Of a DNA stretch of 64,000 bases, positions 34,865 to 44,736 are shown in pieces. The notes beneath the pieces are model-generated. The model saw only the letters and a program-made list of their open reading frames with translations. It was not told the DNA's origin and did no database searches. Within the stretch, counting starts at the first letter, position 1, and each line of letters starts with the position of its first letter. This DNA is from Alternaria dauci (taxonomy: Eukaryota; Ascomycota; Dothideomycetes; Pleosporales; Pleosporaceae). Made by a program: the position numbers and the translations under genes. Location: contig NC_091276.1 in NCBI RefSeq assembly GCF_042100115.1, positions 2,108,001 through 2,172,000 on the forward strand. The letters are read 5' to 3'.

Positions 34865-36190
34865 ATGGCACCAGGAGCCGAGCCATCTAGGCTCATGCCA
34901 CGATTGAACACAAACCCATGCGACGCACATCATGGCCATGGGCTCGGTCCAACAGCGCCCTCAAATTACCTCCTCTTTCCAGACCGTGCGTACTTGGCAG
35001 CCGTTGAGCACAGGCATATCTTTCGAACAGCGTACATCGCGGCGGCGACGTTGTGGACCGCCTGATCACAAACGGCGCATCATCACATCTGCTGTGATCA
35101 ATAATAAACACATACAGAGATCTGTTGGCGGAATGGAACCAGAACGCCTGTCGTCAAGATATCTGCGAAGCTATGCGTAGAGCCAGGTACAAGGATTGGC
35201 GGTTCAAGGCATATGAGACTTCTCCAGAAGAGAGAGAGTCGATCTGGGACGAGAGCGATCTGGATGTCACAGGCTGTTCAGTGTCCGGACCGGGTGGTGT
35301 GAAGAAGACACCAGTGAGTAATATACCGCTCAAGACCTTAGTCGTGGACGTGTGACGTGAATTGCAAGGTTATGGCGCGCTGGGTTCGACACGAATGGTG
35401 GGATACTTTTTGAACGGTCCACACGAATCGTGGTTTTACCCTCGCGACTATGATGCGGTGCTGCGGCTCGTGGGCGGCGCAGGTCCTGTTCGACACGAAC
35501 ATAGCGATCGCAAGGCTTCCAAAAGATGGACCGGAGTGAGCCCGCCACCATTGTTGAGCGCGTCAACAGATGCCCTGCTTGTAGCAGATGAAAGAAATAC
35601 AGAAGACAGAAAGAAGAACTTGGGTGGCATTGTAGGAGACGCATCAGCAGTGAAGAAACAGAAGAAAATAGACATATTGTCATCAGCAACTCCGCCGATA
35701 TGTGGAACACTAGCACTAGAGACGCCTCAAAAGAGTAACAAATCCAGAGGCAGACCAAAGAGGACAGTAAAGATTGAAGAGGAGCCAGAGTTGGAGGAAA
35801 TTGCTGAAAAGGACGAAAATGCGATGATGCAGGCTAGCCAATACCTACCGGCGACAGCATATGTCGCACCCCCAGAAGACAAGATCATGCCCTGGGAGAC
35901 AGCAACTGAATCAGAGGATGAATCAATCGGTTTGGCGTTCGCAAGGAGAGATCAAGTGGGGGAGACTGATCCGGATAGCGCTTATGCTTTTGATAGCCAT
36001 CGTCATGCCCCACCATACCGACAGCCCTATCACATCCATCTTCCGGATCCAGCGGACACAAGCCGATGGGCAGAGAATGTGTGGTTATCATCTGTGCAAA
36101 CACGCTGTTCCGCTACCCGTGGAACGCATCGTGCAGATTCGGAGAGATCGGGACTGGATATTGGATGAGTTCCTGGCTGAGAGAGAATAG
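34865..36190 (+). pseudogene. LTRCV-family pseudogene A4, divergent to A3
   Basis: Family sequence can be followed across frames. From ATG 34865, frame 2 gives LGPTAPSNYLLFPDRAYLAA, matching A3 block 1. After about 35005 the match moves to frame 1, with GGDVVDRLITNGASSHLL and EAMRRARYKDWRF, then TPVSNIPLKTLVVDV and SWFYPRDYDAVLRLVGGAG. In-frame TGA codons at 35005, 35095 and 35353 and a frameshift between 35000 and 35030 break it. The last TGA falls inside a 33-residue gapless alignment with A2, in which the LTRCV core has decayed to GSTRMV. The tail keeps a hook-like SRGRPKRTVK and a DTSRWAEN block, then shifts frame near 36090. Upstream, TTCTAACCCAGATAG just before the ATG is a relic of the leader-intron acceptor. 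Clearly inactive as a full-length protein. Confidence 0.78.
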
Positions 36191-36959
36191 TAGCGGGTGA
36201 GTACTGCGATGACGCTGGGGTCGAGAATGCCTTTGGCCTGGCTGTTTGGCAGGTCAAAGTGATGGCAATAGCGTTGTGTCATGTTGGTCCCACGTCATGT
36301 GAGTCAGCAGCAGCGGATGCGCGCCTAGGAATAATGTGGTCAGCCAGTAGCCAAGCAGACACCAATGACATCGTAGACCATATGCGTGGTATTGGGGATG
36401 GTGGTGCGATGGGTTCGCTCCTGGTGGCGCTGGGAGTGATGATAGAAGGAAGAGGTGAGGTGCCACGGCCCCACAAACCTCAGGCTGGGCGTTTCGGGCA
36501 GGCACGGGCTATCGGTAGCGTCGAGCACTGTTCCGACCGAAACAAACGTCGAACACCTTCCAAACTTCCTCACCCCAACGCGACAACCATCGCCCTTGCA
36601 CTTGCTCGTTTCACGAAAATATGGCTTGTATACGATGTCGCGTGACGCCACAGTGGATCGGAGGCTGAAGTTCCCGACGCGTTTATCGTCGCAGAAGATG
36701 ATTACACACAATGACAGGCAGTAGGTTGCGAAACAGCGAAAGCTTTTTGAACGAATCCGCTGTATGTGAGAAAGGTATTTAGATGCGAGAGGCCCTCTCG
36801 CGATTCGCCTTTCAAAGCTCTTGCTCTACACGATACCTCAGAAAACACTACACGAGCCGGTCTCACCTAATACACTCTTTACGAACCGACACGAACGTAT
36901 TCGACGACCTTGCACACCTTAGATCCAAGACGCCCTCACAAACCATCAATACTCGCATC
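36191..36959. other. Intergenic: promoter of the small secreted protein
   Basis: No coding frame supported. The last 180 bp are a CA/CT-rich leader. Confidence 0.5.
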
Positions 36960-37343
36960 ATGCGTTACTCGACCATTATCAGCGTCGCGGTCGCTTTCGC
37001 CCCGGCGGCACTCGCACAAAGCTCATCGGCCACCATTACATCAATGGTCCCCATGATGTCTCCCTCCGCGCCTCCCGTCACAATGGCTTGGAACAACGAG
37101 CCTAGCTCCACGGATTCATCGGCTCTTGCTTCGAAAGCTTCGTCCATGAACTCCGCCATGCAGTCGGCGCAGTCCTCAATGTCCATGGATATGGAAATGG
37201 AGAGTGGCATGACCATGTCTAACGGTATGGTCATGGCAACGGGCACTGCTCAGGCTGCCATGGGCAACTTCACCGGTGGCGCTGGCAAGATGGAGGTTGG
37301 TGGTGGTGTGGCAATGATGGCGGCCATCTTGGCTATGCTTTGA
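36960..37343 (+). CDS. Small Ser/Met-rich secreted protein, probably GPI-anchored
   Basis: 127 aa, single exon. Signal peptide MRYSTIISVAVAFAPAALAQ with cleavage likely after the ALA of 'ALAQ'. The mature part is Ser/Ala/Met-rich, with repeated Met-containing runs (MSMDMEMESGMTMSNGMVM) and one N-glycosylation site (NFT). The last 20 residues are Gly/Ala-rich and end in a hydrophobic AMMAAILAML tail, the layout of a fungal GPI-attachment signal. No cysteine is present, which argues against a typical disulfide-rich effector. The upstream in-frame ATG at 36783 lies in the leader and is not preferred because the signal peptide starts at 36960. It may be a cell-wall protein; the Met clusters could bind copper, but that is speculation. 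Confidence 0.7.
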   Translation: MRYSTIISVAVAFAPAALAQSSSATITSMVPMMSPSAPPVTMAWNNEPSSTDSSALASKASSMNSAMQSAQSSMSMDMEMESGMTMSNGMVMATGTAQAAMGNFTGGAGKMEVGGGVAMMAAILAML

Positions 37344-37879
37344 ACGGATTGCATACATATCTAAGGTTTGCTGAAGCGCACAACAAATGCTCGATCAGCA
37401 TATCGTTGCTGTTTCGTCCTTTTGATTATCTGGCATTCGTTTGTGAGAACTCAGTCTCCGTATCGCATCTTTTCCTCTCTTCACAAATACCATTTGTACA
37501 ATTAGACCTAATGTCGTTTCATTCGTATGTCATACAATTTCTTGACTTCTCACGGATTATGCAGACCGCAAGCTGTCACAAATTGCAGGCGAATTGTTCC
37601 TGTAGCGACAACAGGATAGGCGAGTTTACACCACAATCTGCTCATACCTCATCCATCCTGATCACATTGATGGTCTCAGCAGGTTCACTTGCTCCAACAG
37701 CCTATCACTCCCAGCGTAAGCCCAGTTTGTCCAGAGAGATTCAATGATGTTACGATGAAATCGGACAGTGCTCGACATCAAAGTCGAGTCAGGCAGCGAT
37801 CTGAGACTAAAGGATTTTCATTTTCATATAAATGATATCATCGCCTACCACCGCCGAAAACGAACACTACAGACTGCTC
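37344..37879. other. Convergent spacer
   Basis: 3' flanks of the small secreted protein (plus) and the peroxygenase-like gene (minus). AT-rich. No gene seen. Confidence 0.5.
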
Positions 37880-39244
37880 TTACTGTCCAGACCTCGGGCC
37901 TTCGGTTTTAAGAGAGGCACCGGGAAAGTTGCTTCCATACTCGAACATACTCTTGCCCGCTGGCACGCCCTGACACCCACCGCCCAGATCCTTGAGCGGC
38001 TGCAAGGCCGGCCCAAGACGACTGTTGACCGCACCCAAAGCAGCAGTCAGGGCAGCACCTCCAAGAACCTTGCTCAAGAAAGACGGGGTATCTGCTTGCA
38101 CAGTCTGCGCAATAAAGCACCCCATTTTCTTCGGATCATTCAAATCCTCTGCGAGATTGATGAACCCGCCGGTAATATCACCTACGTTGACGCCCGAGAA
38201 ACTGTTCACCGTGCCCGTGTTGCCGCCGACCTGGCAGTTCAACGGGTACGCGGCGCACTGTTGCGCAGTCGAGACACCGATGTCTGCGAGCGTCCACGGG
38301 TCAAGCGGGTGGCGCTTGTACCAGTTGTCTGGGATGCGCTCGTATCCGTATTTGAACGTCAACGCACCGCTGGCGTCACGCTTGTAACTGAAAAAATCCA
38401 TAAAGACCTCTTGCGTCAAGAACCCGCGTGGTGCCTCGGCGCTGTGGTTCGCGAGCAACTGGAACGCGAACATGTGCGCGCCAAAAGTAAATGCAATGCC
38501 AGCGTACGCTGGACTGAAGTAGAATGGATTCGTAGCGATACTGTGTTTCTTGCGGTTGTTGGAGTGCTCGGCGAGGACGCGAGGCGTAATGTTACCCCCT
38601 GTGCGCGCGTTGGCAAGGTCGAAGAGCTCTTGCATGTATTTTGGGTAGGAGCGACAGTTGGAGTTCATTTCGGGTGCCAGCCAGTCGCCGCGGGTTAAGC
38701 TAGCATCACCCTCACTTCTGAGATGGCCGTATGCGCAGATTCCTGTTTGGTTGCCGAGTGCGTTGCCGATGAGTGGAGGAAGTGAGCTGGTCTTGGGGGA
38801 ATGCGGACCGATGCTCCAGCGGCCGGAGATGGGGTCGCCGTTGAAGAAAGCAGTTGCAGTCTCAAGAAAGATGGTGGCTGTCTTATCCAGGCCGAAAGCT
38901 TGCCACAGACCGGTGTTGATGCTTTTTGCGTCGACGATACCGTCACGCTGGATGTAGCCGTGGTTTGCGGCTGCGTTGAGGCCGGAACAGGGGCCGCGAA
39001 TGTCTCCTGGGCCTGGGGCGCGCCACTCGTGCTCGCCAGATGTGTTGACGAGTTGGAGGGCGGGGTCGAACTGATTGAAGAGGGCGTGGTTGGGGGTGCC
39101 GGGATACTCTGGGAATTCGATGATCTGGGGCGTTGTTTGACGCTCTTGGATCCGCTTCTCAGCGACCATGCGAGCTATCTCGGGAAAAGCTGAGACCAGC
39201 AGAGCTGGCCCGGCCAGGATCGCTAGGGATGTCTTCGCAAACAT
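37880..39244 (-). CDS. Secreted heme-thiolate peroxidase/peroxygenase-like protein (Peroxidase_2 family)
   Basis: Single exon, 454 aa. Signal peptide MFAKTSLAILAGPALLVSAF. The heme-thiolate peroxidase family (chloroperoxidase, unspecific peroxygenase) binds heme through a Cys in a PCP motif and uses an acid-base Glu in an E-x-D motif. Here residues 85-96 read PCSGLNAAANHG, keeping the Cys (86) and the following N-A-x-A-N-H-G pattern but with Ser in place of the second Pro. EGD is present at 178-180. N-glycosylation sites occur (NQT, NIT, NHS). Length fits the long-chain secreted branch. The start is set by the signal peptide; an in-frame ATG 29 codons upstream lies in the leader. Likely extracellular oxidation of small molecules. 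Activity should not be assumed, given the changed motif. Confidence 0.75.
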   Translation of the reverse strand: MFAKTSLAILAGPALLVSAFPEIARMVAEKRIQERQTTPQIIEFPEYPGTPNHALFNQFDPALQLVNTSGEHEWRAPGPGDIRGPCSGLNAAANHGYIQRDGIVDAKSINTGLWQAFGLDKTATIFLETATAFFNGDPISGRWSIGPHSPKTSSLPPLIGNALGNQTGICAYGHLRSEGDASLTRGDWLAPEMNSNCRSYPKYMQELFDLANARTGGNITPRVLAEHSNNRKKHSIATNPFYFSPAYAGIAFTFGAHMFAFQLLANHSAEAPRGFLTQEVFMDFFSYKRDASGALTFKYGYERIPDNWYKRHPLDPWTLADIGVSTAQQCAAYPLNCQVGGNTGTVNSFSGVNVGDITGGFINLAEDLNDPKKMGCFIAQTVQADTPSFLSKVLGGAALTAALGAVNSRLGPALQPLKDLGGGCQGVPAGKSMFEYGSNFPGASLKTEGPRSGQ

Positions 39245-41281
39245 CGTGTCTTGCAATGATGGAGGGCGAAGAAATGTTGAGAATATTATCCTGGAGGAAG
39301 CATCGAATATCTTATATGTCTTCGCAATCACCGCTACAGATTAGTGCAACATTCGCAGTGCGGAGTGGAGGGTCACTCGTAGAGCTGTTCATAGTCGATC
39401 CGTTTGACCCTGAACGAGGTTCTGTAATCGCCGGCGTTGATCTGCAAGGCTTACATGACTACGCGGTATAGTTGCCAAGATCGAAGCCAGGAGTAACACC
39501 GCGCTATTCAAGGGCAACGGATGTCGTTCCGTGATTAGCAGTACAGTCAGACCAAGATTTAGCTGCGAAAGAAGTCCAAAAATGGCAAGTACCCTCCGAA
39601 GCCGTCTGGTATGCCTAGTCACTCCGATGTATTACCTATGTAGTAATTGGGTTGTGTGCAAGTGTTGCTCCGAATTTGTGTCGTCCTTTTGGGATATGAT
39701 CGGAATGAACGGAAGCTACAGTAGCACCTCCGCAAGTCGTTGATGTTGCGCGAGGTGTGAAGAGAAGTCGCGACGGCCTCTGGCAATCTCCGACAGCTTT
39801 GAGAGTCGCTTGGAGTGAATTGCAGAAGTACGAACTATGTGATATGAACCCAAAGGTTGTATCATCCGGCTGAGATTCAATCCAGTTTGCTAAGTCGGTT
39901 GATTATCGCACGATGCGATCGAGCGGGGATGGATGTTGTCTGCAAGACACCTTCAGTTCACTCCTTTCTTGACCTTACCACTCGCTCGTCCGGAGCTTGC
40001 AGATGACTTTGATTCCCATTTGGTAACCACGCTCATCGTTAGCACACCGAATGTAGCGCTAGACGGTCAGCCACGTTATGCGCAGGTTTGCTCAACCAAT
40101 CAAAACATGTGCTACAGACGGCGGGCGCCGTGTAAATCACATCAGAATGAGGGAATGGGGTGGCGTCAACGCAAATGTCGATTTAAGCTCGGGGAAATCT
40201 GAGTTCGGGGCCACGCTAACGGACACTACCCCGGATCTTTTACACTCCGTGGTTTAGATCGCCCGTTGGTTACCCAGATGGTATTTGAGATGATCCAAGA
40301 ACGGCACTTCTTACATACGGTAATCGCGCTATTGGCTGATAGTCCCAGCAACGATTCCAAGATTGTCTGCCAAGTGGCTTGACCTGACCTTGGGAAGCTT
40401 CCAAGGCTCCGTTAGCATCACGCACTCCGCCCGTGACTCTTACTTGTAAATCTTCAGCTCTTCATGCCTCGGCTTCTTCTCTTGGTATTCAGTGAACTGT
40501 AACCCTAGTGTCAGGGAAGAGTGTATTCTCCCATAGCCGGACAAGTACCTAGTCGCCGAAGATCTCACCAATCAGCGCTCTCGCTAGGTACTGTCCGCTA
40601 ATACCAGTAGCCCCTGAGTGGATCAGCGAGCTATCCCTTATACTGATCACCCAGTATCTAGTCCCCCTTTTGAAAGTCACCTGCATGCAGGGGTGCACCA
40701 GCACGAAGCGTTCGGTAGTGTATGCGGTATACTGCTGCTTCAAGATTGTCTGACACCAATGCCATTCAATCGACCGTCCCCTAAGGTACAACCCAATGAT
40801 TATCACGATACATTAGGCCTCCACTAGGAGCTCGAAAGTGACTTTACACACTTGTGAATGTTACCTAGGTATGACTGCAGTGAGGTCTATTGGCTAGGAT
40901 TGCGCTACCCAGGTAGCGACTTGAACGTAACAGTCCTGCCCATCTTATCAGAGCTCGATATTATTGTGATGAATATCCAGTGCGTGTCTTGTTCAGTTAA
41001 AATCAAAATTGTAGCTCCATCGCTATAAAAATGATAGCATTATGCTGGCACGGCAATGTTCCATGGGGCCAATTATTGCCAGGTATGACGTCATGCCAGC
41101 ATCCGCATCCGGGCTGCTTATAGAGACCTGGAGCTGGCTTCTCCCTTCGCCACAACCGGAACACCAAAAGCTTGCTCATAATTGGACTGTCTTTAATTTC
41201 TCATAAGAACTACCTGAATAGTTGTCGCCGTACCAATATACAACCCTACGGAGAAAACCCGAAACAGTTCGCACCTGCAAC
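39245..41281. other. 2-kb gene-poor stretch with a possible gene relic
   Basis: No intact gene. On minus at about 40440-40500 a short terminal-exon-like frame reads FTEYQEKKPRHEELKIYK and stop, preceded by a TTACAG acceptor. Further upstream a frame contains SGATGISGQYLARALIGE, like a Rossmann G-A-T-G-x-x-G motif, ended by a stop at about 40549. These may be scraps of a decayed dehydrogenase-like gene. TA-rich sequence around 40950-41060. Confidence 0.35.
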
Positions 41282-41932
41282 ATGGCGACAACAGATCAAA
41301 TGTCGCTCTTAGACCGTGTGTTCGCCGCGACAACGACGGAAGAATCCAGAGAACTATACGATGAGTGGGCAAAGACTTACGACTCAGACATGACCCTCCA
41401 CGATTTCACCGCCCCACGTCTAGTCGCCCAAGCTGTCGCCCGCGGCCTGAAGCTGAACCATATCTCACCAGAAAATCCTCTCGACGGCCTAAAGATTGCG
41501 GATGCGGGATGCGGTACCGGTCTAGTTGGCATCGAGCTCTCAAAACTTGGCGCTACGGATATTCTGGGTCTCGACATCAGCGAAGGCATGCTAGCGGTCG
41601 CTAAGAACACTGCTGTGTACGATGACCTGAGAACTACGGACTTGACGAAGCGATTAGAATTCGAAGACGGAAAATTCGATGCACTAACGTGCTGTGGCAC
41701 GTTCACGCATGGCCATTTGGGGCCGGAGCCGTTGGAGGAGTTTGTGAGAGTCGTCAAGGTTGGTGGAGTTGTTGTTGCAACTGTTCTGGACAGCTTTTGG
41801 GTTGAGAAGGGGTTTGAGAAGGAAGTTCAGAGGTTGAATAAGGAGGAGAAGGTTGATGTTGTAGAACAGGATCTACACGAATATCGGAAAGATGCTGGAG
41901 GCGGACGCGTATTGATTCTACGGAAGCTTTGA
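41282..41932 (+). CDS. Class I SAM-dependent methyltransferase, METTL27/WBSCR27-like
   Basis: 216 aa, single exon. An N-terminal helix with the ELYDEWAKTYDSDM motif precedes motif I, IADAGCGTGLVGIELSKLG (residues 72-90), the S-adenosylmethionine loop. LGLDISEGMLAVAKN follows, with the acidic residue that binds the ribose. FDALTCCGTFTHGHLGPEPL and VKVGGVVVATV occupy the positions of motifs II and III. The order and the E-x-Y-D-x-W-A-x-x-Y-D start resemble the WBSCR27/METTL27 group, whose substrate is not established. The first in-frame ATG (41282) is chosen. No signal or membrane segment, so cytosolic or nuclear. Confidence 0.83.
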   Translation: MATTDQMSLLDRVFAATTTEESRELYDEWAKTYDSDMTLHDFTAPRLVAQAVARGLKLNHISPENPLDGLKIADAGCGTGLVGIELSKLGATDILGLDISEGMLAVAKNTAVYDDLRTTDLTKRLEFEDGKFDALTCCGTFTHGHLGPEPLEEFVRVVKVGGVVVATVLDSFWVEKGFEKEVQRLNKEEKVDVVEQDLHEYRKDAGGGRVLILRKL

Positions 41933-42302
41933 CAGCGAGAAAGAACGCGATGGCACATGCCATCTTAAGGAGGCGCCGTTGAACTGCTCAAGCCACGCGA
42001 CATGTATGTGAAATCCTCGGTCCGGCGATGCACTTAGATACGTCCAGAGGGAATATAATGAGAATGAAGAAAAGTAGTTCGATAGCTCATACTTATTCTC
42101 GAAATACTATGGGATGTTGCTGTACATTGAGCTATGGCGTTAACTGGGTTTGAGGTATTCCCAATTTGTGAGCGACATTCTGGTGGCAGTGTTTGTGTTG
42201 CGCAAGTCGTGAGCGGCAGATCTTGTCTTTATGATCGCATTTCAAGTTATTGAGGCTTTGTACGCTCTTCGTCTTCGCCTGCGAGATCAACCACCCACCT
42301 TC
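41933..42302. other. Convergent spacer
   Basis: 3' flanks of the methyltransferase and the broken 2EXR-like gene. Nothing else seen. Confidence 0.5.
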
Positions 42303-42966
42303 TTAGTACTCATAAGGCCACAGCATTTGCTTGTCGACAACGGCTATTTCAATCTTCTTTTCGCTGTGCTGTTTGATCTGTTCTGTGATCAGGTGAAACC
42401 AAACACGTCTTAATGCAGCCGGCCAATCACGTGGAGCATGGTAATTAAGCCTCCGCAAGTTTTCAAAAGCACTGACAGAAGAGAAGCCAGCAATGGATTT
42501 CCGATCAGGTTGTCTGTATACGTGAACAGTGGAAATGGCGTTTCGCACATCCTTGGGCATGTCCATGACCAGGCCGGGTAAGTGATCGAGGCGCACGATA
42601 AGCTTGTCGTTTTGGGAGACCAGCAGCTTTGTCTCTGCATAGTACTGCCGACATACCGATTGGGACTGTAGAAGCGCGGGCAGAGGTTGGCAAGTAGGAG
42701 ATGCGCTTATGTCGTAGGAAATATAGATGCACCGTTTCTGTGCTGACCACGGTACCGACGAGTACAAAGGGATCAAGGTGCCGTCCGTGGGTTAGATGTA
42801 GGCATATATCCTGTTGCGAATTTCCCCAGGCAGGCGCAAGAGCGGTGACTGAACCTGGTTACGCAGTGTGCTACAACGCAGTCAGTTTCATTTGATGCAC
42901 CTTTACAAAAAGGTATTGAACTTACATCGCCGCCATAACTTCGAGGGGAGATACTGAAGAAGACAT
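42303..42966 (-). pseudogene. 2EXR/F-box-like gene broken by an in-frame TAA
   Basis: Exons on minus 42966-42926 and 42870-42303, with a textbook 55-bp intron (GTAAGT donor, CTGAC, TTGTAG). The product starts MSSSVSPLEVMAAI and reaches QSPLLRLPGEIRNRIYAYI, the hallmark of the large fungal 2EXR-type family (L-P-x-E-I-R-N-x-I-Y near the N-terminus). TAA follows at codon 40 (42794-42792). The frame then stays open for 162 codons with the expected continuation, VCRQYYAETKLLV, a region ending ENLRRLNYHAPRDWP, and a charged tail, to a normal TAA. No GT lies where an intron could remove the stop. CAA to TAA would explain it with one change. Function of intact relatives is unknown; many are thought to be F-box-like. 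Confidence 0.68.
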
Positions 42967-43168
42967 TTCTCAGGGCGTGAAATATTGGTTGAAGATTTTG
43001 CAGACGTGTAGGATGTTGTGGTTGTTGGTTGGAAAGTGAGATAATTCTGGTAAATACTGTATGCACCGCTACTAACCCTTTTCGGGCTTAGTGCCACTGC
43101 AATGCTCCTTTCGCTCCCAAGTTCGTCTGTCGTCCACTACCTAGGTACCGTTACAAGGCAAGAATACG

Positions 43169-44069
43169 TCAGTCCATCACAATCATCCCACGAAGATAGC
43201 CGGCGTACCCAAATGGCGTCGGCTGCGCGAACTGCGATACGGCAAGCCCCAACCCAAGCCCTGCGCCTGCCACACCCGTCTCTTGTATTGACGTGCTCGT
43301 CATACGCCGACTCACAGTTCCAACAAAACACTCCTCGTCCCAGTCGTACACGTATCGTTGAAAATCGTTATGCTCGCGGAAACGATCCGGTGCGTATCCA
43401 CGTACAGCCGTAAAGAGATCAACCAGATCCTCGTCCCTTCCTTCATCGAAGTAGATCCGCCCGCCAATAATCGGCCACGCAGCCGAGTATCGAGACCTAG
43501 GTATTGAGCCACATGCCAGCCATTCTGAGGGGCGCATGTATTTTGGATCGATGTCAAGGAGTGGACCAATTTCAGCCATGCAGACCCATTGATCCTCCCC
43601 ACGCTTTCTGCCGTGCCAGAGCGGAACCAGAGCACCGTGGAAGATCGAGGTGCCTATAAGGGCGATGGCGAGATCTGAGGCCTGAATTCGGACCACCTGG
43701 ATAGCGTCATGGCCCCGAACATGAAGCGCGTACGCCTCGTGCAGCGCCTCCGCTGATGCCAGTTAGTGTGACTGTATATTATGCTATGAGACAAGAGCGG
43801 CTACCAAAGTCACTGAACACCGAGATGAACGGGCTGGGCTGTGCGTCGCGAAGACATAGGTGGTGCTCTATGCATTCCAGGCTCAAGTGCGAGAGCGTGA
43901 ATTCACAATTTGCCTGGAATAGGCGAGCGCCGGTAGCTGATCTTGTATGATAGGCCGTTGCACTGAGCTCACTGAAGACGCGATAGAAGCATGGCCCTCC
44001 AAAGTCGTTGACCGGGTCATTTTGAGCGAAGTCGTTGCTGATTGGCTGGTCAAAATCTAGCCCCGTCAT
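43169..44069 (-). CDS. DUF7587-like hypothetical protein
   Basis: Exons on minus 44069-43805 and 43752-43169 (282 aa). The intron is 52 bp with donor GTAGCC and a strong CACTAACTGGCATCAG 3' end; frame is kept (G|CG). The N-terminal half has FYRVFSELSATAYHTRS and, after a variable linker, PSPFISVFSDFAEALHEAY, then VVRIQASDL. This is the pattern I associate with the fungal family DUF7587 (a YRV start, then P-S-P-F-I-S, then a strand with R-I/V). The middle has Trp/Arg-rich PLWHGRKRGEDQWVCMAEI. No catalytic residues are known. Such genes are common in accessory fungal regions and lie here beside the broken 2EXR-like gene. Confidence 0.6.
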
Positions 44070-44736
44070 CGATCGCCGTACAGCGGACGTACCTCAACAT
44101 TGTTCCATCCCAATTCATCTCAAAACACTGCAATGGTTGTCATCATCTCCTTGCCCTCGCAGCAAACAATCACCGGATGTATTAGAGATATTGCACAGTT
44201 TAACGTCTCGCGTGGAAGCCATCGGGTCGACTGGTCCGTGATGGCGCAAAGCTCGCACCACCACGGTGCAGCATTTTCTCTCCGCATCGGGCGACTTGTC
44301 CAGAACGCAATGCCGGCGTGCATCAGCTCTTCCCCAAACAAACACCTTCACTCATGAATTCGGTACTGACGAAGTTGCTTCCGCTTGCGGCTCTTGTGAG
44401 GAAAAAAACACCTCTTGTCATGCGCACAACTCCCAAATCTGGCAGCCACGCACGAGACGCCTCTCGGGCCACGCGACACGCTGGAACATGTACAGTGTTC
44501 AAGCAGTTCCCTGTGTGTCGAAGACCTTCACCTTGTTCGTGTGAATTTCGACGCTCTAGAACCGTGATCAAAATATCGAACGACTGATTAGAGTGAAGGC
44601 GCAAAACCAAATCGCCTACAGCCTGGTTGGCATTGGTGTGAAAGCATCCAGCTCGTTGTCTTATACGCAGCACCTCTTCCTTACTGAGAAGTTTTGGTTA
44701 TATTTAGAAGAACATTCAACCAAATATCATCTAGAT
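44070..44736. other. Divergent spacer
   Basis: Promoter region shared by the DUF7587-like gene (minus) and the hypothetical gene at 44737 (plus). Frames on both strands look incidental. Confidence 0.45.
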
